Assembly (NCBI GenBank): GCA_963707875.1
Contig: CAVPRU010000014.1
Span: forward strand, 310,001 to 374,000
DNA from: SZUA-320 sp963707875
GTDB taxonomy: Bacteria; Gemmatimonadota; Gemmatimonadetes; Gemmatimonadales; GWC2-71-9
Reading direction: 5' to 3'
DNA: 64,000 nucleotides
The notes under the pieces were generated by a model. It made no database searches. It was not told where the DNA came from and saw only the letters and a program-made list of their open reading frames with translations. Each line of letters opens with the position of its first letter. Position 1 is the stretch's first letter. The position numbers and the translations under genes are program-made. Below, one piece after another: positions 60,384 through 64,000 of this stretch.

Positions 60384-61556
60384 TTACGGAAGGCGAAAGA
60401 CGAGCACAGACTCGACCTGATCCGCGTCTCGACGCACGCCGAAGACATGATCCCGCGAAAACGCGAGGGGACGGAAATCCGTGGCGAGCCGCACCAGCGA
60501 TGCGCGCGCCAGGCGAGGATTCAGCACCAGCCAGACCCCCTTCCCGAACAATTCCCCGGACGGCTCGATCCAGACACGCCCTTCCCCGTCCACCTCAAAC
60601 CTCCGATAGGCCGGCTTCGTCCGCGGGAAAGGCATCTCCCGGGCAAGGCCTTCCATCAGCTCCCGCCGGCTTGCCGACGCCCCATCAAGGGTAGCGGCCC
60701 GAAACGCTCTCCGATCCGACTCCGTGACTGGGGAGACTGCCAGCGGCAGCCGGTGCGTCTCCAGAATCTGCCCGCCCGGCGAGCGCCGCTGGATCGACCA
60801 GTCTGAGCCGTCGCCGGTAAAGAGGCCCGAAGGAGAGCCTCGGAGGATCATCCGACGCCCGAACGCAAGGTCCCAGTAGGCGACATTGCCGTATCGCATG
60901 GGAACCTGCTGGACGAAATGCTCGCTCTCGGGAAGCCGTGTCGGCGGGACCGGAAGGACTTCACCGGTGACTGAGTACAGGTACAGCCGTTGCGTGAAAT
61001 AGGCCGGTGCCGGGTTTGGCTGCATTCGTGTCACGTCGGAGAAGCCGACCCACAGTCGCCCATCGGGGAACGCGGCCAGCCGGGTGGGAGCGCCACCGCC
61101 ATCGTCGGGAGGGACGATGGAGAACGCTTGATGGATGGTGCCGTCGGCGAGGACCACCGCCACCTGGCGGTTGATGGGATCAAAGACGACCAGGGTGTCG
61201 CCTCGGGTCGTCACCACCTCTGCCAGGTCCAGGAAGTCACCAGGGCCCCTGCCACTCCGCCCGGCAGTGTGCGTACGCCGGCCAGTTCGATCAAAGAACC
61301 ACAGACTGTTGGTCCCCGCGTTAGCGACGACGAACCCGCCTGAGGACAACGGCACGATCGCGGTGATCCGGTGGAATTCCGGGCCGGAGTCACCGCCAAG
61401 GGTGAGGACCGGGATGGTATCGCTCTGCTGAACGGTGGCCCTGTCAGGTGTCGGGTAGACGACAGTCCTGGGTTGCGAGGCGAGTCCACGAGGAAGGCCC
61501 ACGAGGCCGAGCGACCCCAGAAGGAAGAGGAGAGTGGGTCGGGACACCCTCAGCAC
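60384..61556 (-). CDS. Exported six-bladed beta-propeller protein
   Basis: A 390-residue protein with a signal peptide (1-27) and a beta-propeller-like repeat of short strands (GGFVVANAGTNSLWFFDRTG; DTLVVFDPINRQVAVVLADG; DGRLWVGFSD). This '6-bladed beta-propeller' type is common in Gemmatimonadota and its ligands are unknown. The GTG at 61556 is 6 nt after a strong GGAGG, which overlaps the stop of the upstream hydrolase gene, so the two genes are likely coupled. Confidence 0.8.
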   Translation of the reverse strand: MLRVSRPTLLFLLGSLGLVGLPRGLASQPRTVVYPTPDRATVQQSDTIPVLTLGGDSGPEFHRITAIVPLSSGGFVVANAGTNSLWFFDRTGRRTHTAGRSGRGPGDFLDLAEVVTTRGDTLVVFDPINRQVAVVLADGTIHQAFSIVPPDDGGGAPTRLAAFPDGRLWVGFSDVTRMQPNPAPAYFTQRLYLYSVTGEVLPVPPTRLPESEHFVQQVPMRYGNVAYWDLAFGRRMILRGSPSGLFTGDGSDWSIQRRSPGGQILETHRLPLAVSPVTESDRRAFRAATLDGASASRRELMEGLAREMPFPRTKPAYRRFEVDGEGRVWIEPSGELFGKGVWLVLNPRLARASLVRLATDFRPLAFSRDHVFGVRRDADQVESVLVFRLP

Positions 61557-61559
61557 GCG

Positions 61560-62507
61560 TTACCTCCGGTTCGGCAGGAACCCCAGCTGCTGCAGAAACG
61601 CCCGATGCCGCGCCATCCCGTCGGCCCGGGCCACGGGATCCGGGTCGAACACCGTCTCCTGGTCCTTGAGGTTCCGGGTCAGGAGATGACCCAGCCGGGG
61701 GTACCCGTGGAGCTGGCAGGGCTGGCGGTATTCGGTAAGCCGGGCACAGTATCGCCGGGCCCCCTCCAACGGAGTCAGGACATCCGCAGCGCCCTGCACG
61801 ATCGACGTTGGGGCGGTGGACGGTCGGACATGCTCGACGGGTGACAGGGACTGGGCGGTGCCCCGACCCAGGAGGAGCTTGGCGAACCACTGGTCGCGGG
61901 CCAGGTCGAGGGCTGGCGAGAGGAGCAGCAGCACTTCCGGCCCCTGGTCACCGTTGAGGCAGCCCACGGTGCTGGTGGCGGCGACGAGGTGGCCCCCGGC
62001 GGACACCCCGTATCCCGCCAGGCGCCCCGTCACCCCCAATTGCGCCTGATGGGTGCGGACCCAGGCGAAGGCGGCGCAGACATCCTGCAGCGCATCGAGG
62101 GGAGTGACACTCCCGGTGGCCAGCCGGTACTGAACGGGGAGGGCGACCAGACCCCAGGATGCGAACTCCCGGGCGGCCGCAAACGTCCACTCGGGGGCTC
62201 CGGCGCTCCAGCCACCGCCATGGAACAGGAGGATGGCGTTGGCCGGTGCGCCCACAGGGCCAGCAGTCGCGGGAAACCGGAAGAGCTGCAACGACCGACC
62301 GGCCACGGTCCGGTAGCTGAACGAATCGGCGGGGGCAGACGGCACCCCCTGCGGGTGGGCTCGCGCTCCAGCGAGCACAAGCACCCCGACCACCAGCGCG
62401 GAGGTGCGGCGCACCAGGCTCAGGGAGCCAAGCGGCGAGCATACGGGCTGATGATTGGTCCGCCAGGCCGCCAGAATGTTCTGAGTCAGGTCAGGAGTGG
62501 GAGGCAT
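61560..62507 (-). CDS. Alpha/beta hydrolase (esterase-like)
   Basis: A 315-residue alpha/beta hydrolase with the oxyanion motif LLFHGGGWSAG, nucleophile motif GYGVSAGGH, an Asp near AADVLTPLEGA and a His in PRLGHLL. A hydrophobic stretch (about 35-50) after RR suggests a signal or anchor. I use the ATG at 62507, with AAGGG before it and a matching promoter. A GTG at 62414 would instead put the signal at the N-terminus. Confidence 0.82.
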   Translation of the reverse strand: MPPTPDLTQNILAAWRTNHQPVCSPLGSLSLVRRTSALVVGVLVLAGARAHPQGVPSAPADSFSYRTVAGRSLQLFRFPATAGPVGAPANAILLFHGGGWSAGAPEWTFAAAREFASWGLVALPVQYRLATGSVTPLDALQDVCAAFAWVRTHQAQLGVTGRLAGYGVSAGGHLVAATSTVGCLNGDQGPEVLLLLSPALDLARDQWFAKLLLGRGTAQSLSPVEHVRPSTAPTSIVQGAADVLTPLEGARRYCARLTEYRQPCQLHGYPRLGHLLTRNLKDQETVFDPDPVARADGMARHRAFLQQLGFLPNRR

Positions 62508-62528
62508 TCGACCCTTCTGCCGGTGGTG

Positions 62529-62544
62529 CAGGTGCCGACACCTG
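62529..62544. repeat. Inverted repeat between promoter and hydrolase gene
   Basis: CAGGTG-CCGA-CACCTG, a perfect 6-bp inverted repeat. It lies 11 to 26 nt downstream of the -10 element, in the leader, where a repressor could bind or a small RNA hairpin could form. Confidence 0.4.
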
Positions 62545-62554
62545 ACGTCACGCG

Positions 62555-62583
62555 ATTCTACTGTGCCGCCCGGCCGATGACAA
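62555..62583 (-). promoter_or_regulatory. Sigma70-type promoter for the alpha/beta hydrolase gene
   Basis: On the minus strand, TTGTCA (-35), a 17-nt spacer and TAGAAT (-10). Each box matches 5 of 6 consensus bases. The expected transcript start is near 62548, about 40 nt before the ATG at 62507. It probably also drives the coupled propeller gene. Confidence 0.65.
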
Positions 62584-62663
62584 GCGGGCCGGGTACCCAC
62601 ATGGCGAATCGGCCTCAGCCGCAAGCACACTGCATCCCATTGCTCGGCCACGCTGGTCACCTG

Positions 62664-64000
62664 CTATCGCACATCGCCCTCCCCGGCACCCGGTTGAGCC
62701 ACGACATCGAGCGACACCGCATCCAGCCACACGCGCCCAACCCCCAGCAGGTACACGCCGTACCTCACGGCGCGGGCGCCGTTGGGCACATCCGCTTCGA
62801 TCTCGTATGATTGCCAGGTTGTCGAGGTCACCGGCTGGCCGACCAGGTTGTCGAATGCCACGCTATTGGCGTTCTCAATCACCAGCCGCAGGTAGGCGTG
62901 ATTGCCAATGCCGACCGCGTCCGTGCGCGCCATCACTCGCAGCCTGATGTGCTTTCCGCGATACGCCGTGGCGTCGATCAGCTGTGTCAGACTTCCGGCA
63001 CGCTCGCCGTAATAGTTGCGCGGGTCGCGGCTCAGGATCGCCGCGCGCCTGCCGCTCGACGGTCCGTCCTCGGTCGTGGTGGTCTCGAACCCAAGCCCGA
63101 TGAGTGCCGTATGCCAACCCGCTGGGGCGCTACCGGACGCACTCGTCTCGAAATCCAGGTTGCTAGGCTGGCCTTCCGTCGGTGGCCGTGCGAGGGTGAA
63201 GCTGTGCGGGTTCGGCCGCGCGGCGGTGGTCTTCTCCACGAAGAACAGCGCGTCGAAAGCCTGTGGTGTCACCCGGCTTTGCAGGAACGACTCGGCTTCC
63301 GCCGGCTGCTCGCTATAGCCGGCTCCGATATCTCGTGTTTGTCGGGGAACCCTGAACCACTCCGCCACCACCCCCTGGGTCGGCAGGGTCCGCAGATCAA
63401 CGGCGGCAAGGGTCAGGCCGGCGGCCGCAAGGGTTCCATCCAGGCTGCCGGAGGGGGCGGGCCCGATGGTGTGAGCGCGGAGGATCCTGAATGGCACATG
63501 GATCGCCTGGAAACTGCCCTGGTTGAAGGCAAACCCAAACACCACCATGTCGGGACCGAATGCCGTGCGCAGGTGGTTCCCCATGCCCTCCGAGGTCGCC
63601 CCGGTGCTGACGTGGCCGTTGTGCGCCCACACCACCATCTTCGTCCCCGGACCCTCATGGTCAAGAATCCACTGGATGTTGGCGGCCATCGAGCTATCGC
63701 GGACGAACACCCTCGGGCCCCTCCGCATTGCGAGATTCTGGCTCACCAGGCTGGCGTGTTGGCGGGCGACGGCCCACTCGTGCTCACTCGTCTTTCCGAC
63801 GTATGCGCTCTGGTTCGCATCAAACCGCTCGAGCACGTCGCGAATCGCTGTTGACGCCACTGCCTGTTCAGCGACCGGCACGCCTGCGTCCTCCGTAATC
63901 TGATTCGCGAGCCGCGCCAGGGCCGGTTCCGCGACCGTCGCTTGCTCCGGGTCTACCTGGCGCAGATAGGCAAGCGTGACCTTCGCGGCGAGCGACACCG
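62664..64000 (-). CDS. Erythromycin-esterase-family protein with C-terminal carbohydrate-binding-like domain (5' end cut by window)
   Basis: At least 444 residues are visible. The open frame continues past the window edge, so the N-terminus is missing. Residues about 1-270 of the visible part match the erythromycin esterase family: QWILDHEGPGTKMVVWAHNGH (a catalytic His is in the last part) and GMGNHLRTAFGPDMV. The last ~160 residues have a jelly-roll-like pattern (NLDFETSASGSAPAGW start, LDAVSLDVV end) like CBM4/9-type domains. Family members include EreA-like macrolide esterases and unrelated succinoglycan-associated proteins, so resistance cannot be assumed. Confidence 0.85.
   Translation of the reverse strand, partial: VSLAAKVTLAYLRQVDPEQATVAEPALARLANQITEDAGVPVAEQAVASTAIRDVLERFDANQSAYVGKTSEHEWAVARQHASLVSQNLAMRRGPRVFVRDSSMAANIQWILDHEGPGTKMVVWAHNGHVSTGATSEGMGNHLRTAFGPDMVVFGFAFNQGSFQAIHVPFRILRAHTIGPAPSGSLDGTLAAAGLTLAAVDLRTLPTQGVVAEWFRVPRQTRDIGAGYSEQPAEAESFLQSRVTPQAFDALFFVEKTTAARPNPHSFTLARPPTEGQPSNLDFETSASGSAPAGWHTALIGLGFETTTTEDGPSSGRRAAILSRDPRNYYGERAGSLTQLIDATAYRGKHIRLRVMARTDAVGIGNHAYLRLVIENANSVAFDNLVGQPVTSTTWQSYEIEADVPNGARAVRYGVYLLGVGRVWLDAVSLDVVAQPGAGEGDVR

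Noticed and set aside
62664..64000. Macrolide resistance gene
   Set aside because: Only the esterase family is shown. The C-terminal carbohydrate-binding-like domain and lack of any other resistance gene make a drug role doubtful.
1..64000. Mobile elements, CRISPR arrays or prophage
   Set aside because: No transposase, integrase, phage structural gene, direct-repeat array or cas gene was seen in any frame. The tRNA genes have no flanking integrase.

Overview
This is a GC-rich bacterial chromosome segment. The composition, the meso-DAP-type MurE, a DUF2723 membrane protein, many TPR and DUF4388 proteins and a G8-domain lipoprotein suggest a Gemmatimonadota-like bacterium. That assignment is an inference from gene content; no rRNA is present. 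Almost everything from base 1 to about 48.75 kb lies on the minus strand, densely packed with ATGA, GTGA or TGATG stop/start overlaps. The next block (49.0-57.3 kb) is on the plus strand, and the last 7 kb is mixed. I see no transposase, integrase, CRISPR array, prophage or rRNA operon.

Region by region (minus strand unless stated): (1) 1-5.96 kb: division and cell-wall (dcw) genes rsmH-ftsL-ftsI-murE-murF, preceded by tRNA-Asp and a hairpin. (2) 6.1-9.2 kb: an exported TPR protein, tRNA-Val, a small membrane protein and a membrane-anchored MA-type zinc peptidase. (3) 9.1-25.1 kb: one long, translationally coupled chemosensory locus, cheW-cheY-cheA-cheC-TPR-DUF4388-TPR/roadblock-roadblock-roadblock-mglA-tandem DnaA-like ATPase-DUF4388/TPR-cheR-cheD-cheB-TPR. 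It has no chemoreceptor or flagellar gene. It pairs a CheA/CheY pathway with a polarity-type GTPase module and an unusual double AAA+ protein, and is the best candidate here for an undescribed system. (4) 25.1-38.3 kb: housekeeping genes rluD, lspA, a dksA-family gene, ileS, divIVA, yggS, a DUF2723 gene, ftsH, hpt, tilS and pdxH. (5) 38.3-47.9 kb: catabolic and amino-acid genes (fumarylacetoacetase, a dehydrogenase, RidA, M55 peptidase, SolA-like oxidase, homocysteine methyltransferase), then a secreted metalloprotease, a zinc anti-sigma factor and an ECF sigma factor. (6) 49.0-55.0 kb, plus strand: three small proteins, an ornithine-lipid pair (olsB-olsA), a DinB-like protein, an NRDE/TANGO2 protein and an 868-residue hydrolase/DedA/ATP-grasp fusion. 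(7) 55.1-57.3 kb, plus strand: DoxX, a Rieske-flavodoxin fusion and a Tat-exported DsrE-like protein. (8) 57.3-64 kb: a G8/beta-helix lipoprotein, an ACT protein (+), a beta-propeller protein, an alpha/beta hydrolase with a clear sigma70-type promoter, and an erythromycin-esterase-like protein cut by the window edge.

How the genes may work together: in the chemosensory locus CheW/CheA would feed CheY, with CheC as phosphatase and CheR/CheB/CheD adapting receptors encoded elsewhere. The MglA-like GTPase, three roadblock-type proteins, two DUF4388 proteins and TPR scaffolds are probably the output or localisation machinery, as in gliding or type IV pilus polarity systems. IleRS carries the swapped GIHH form of the HIGH motif, linked to strong mupirocin resistance. 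No stretch longer than about 300 bases lacks a gene.
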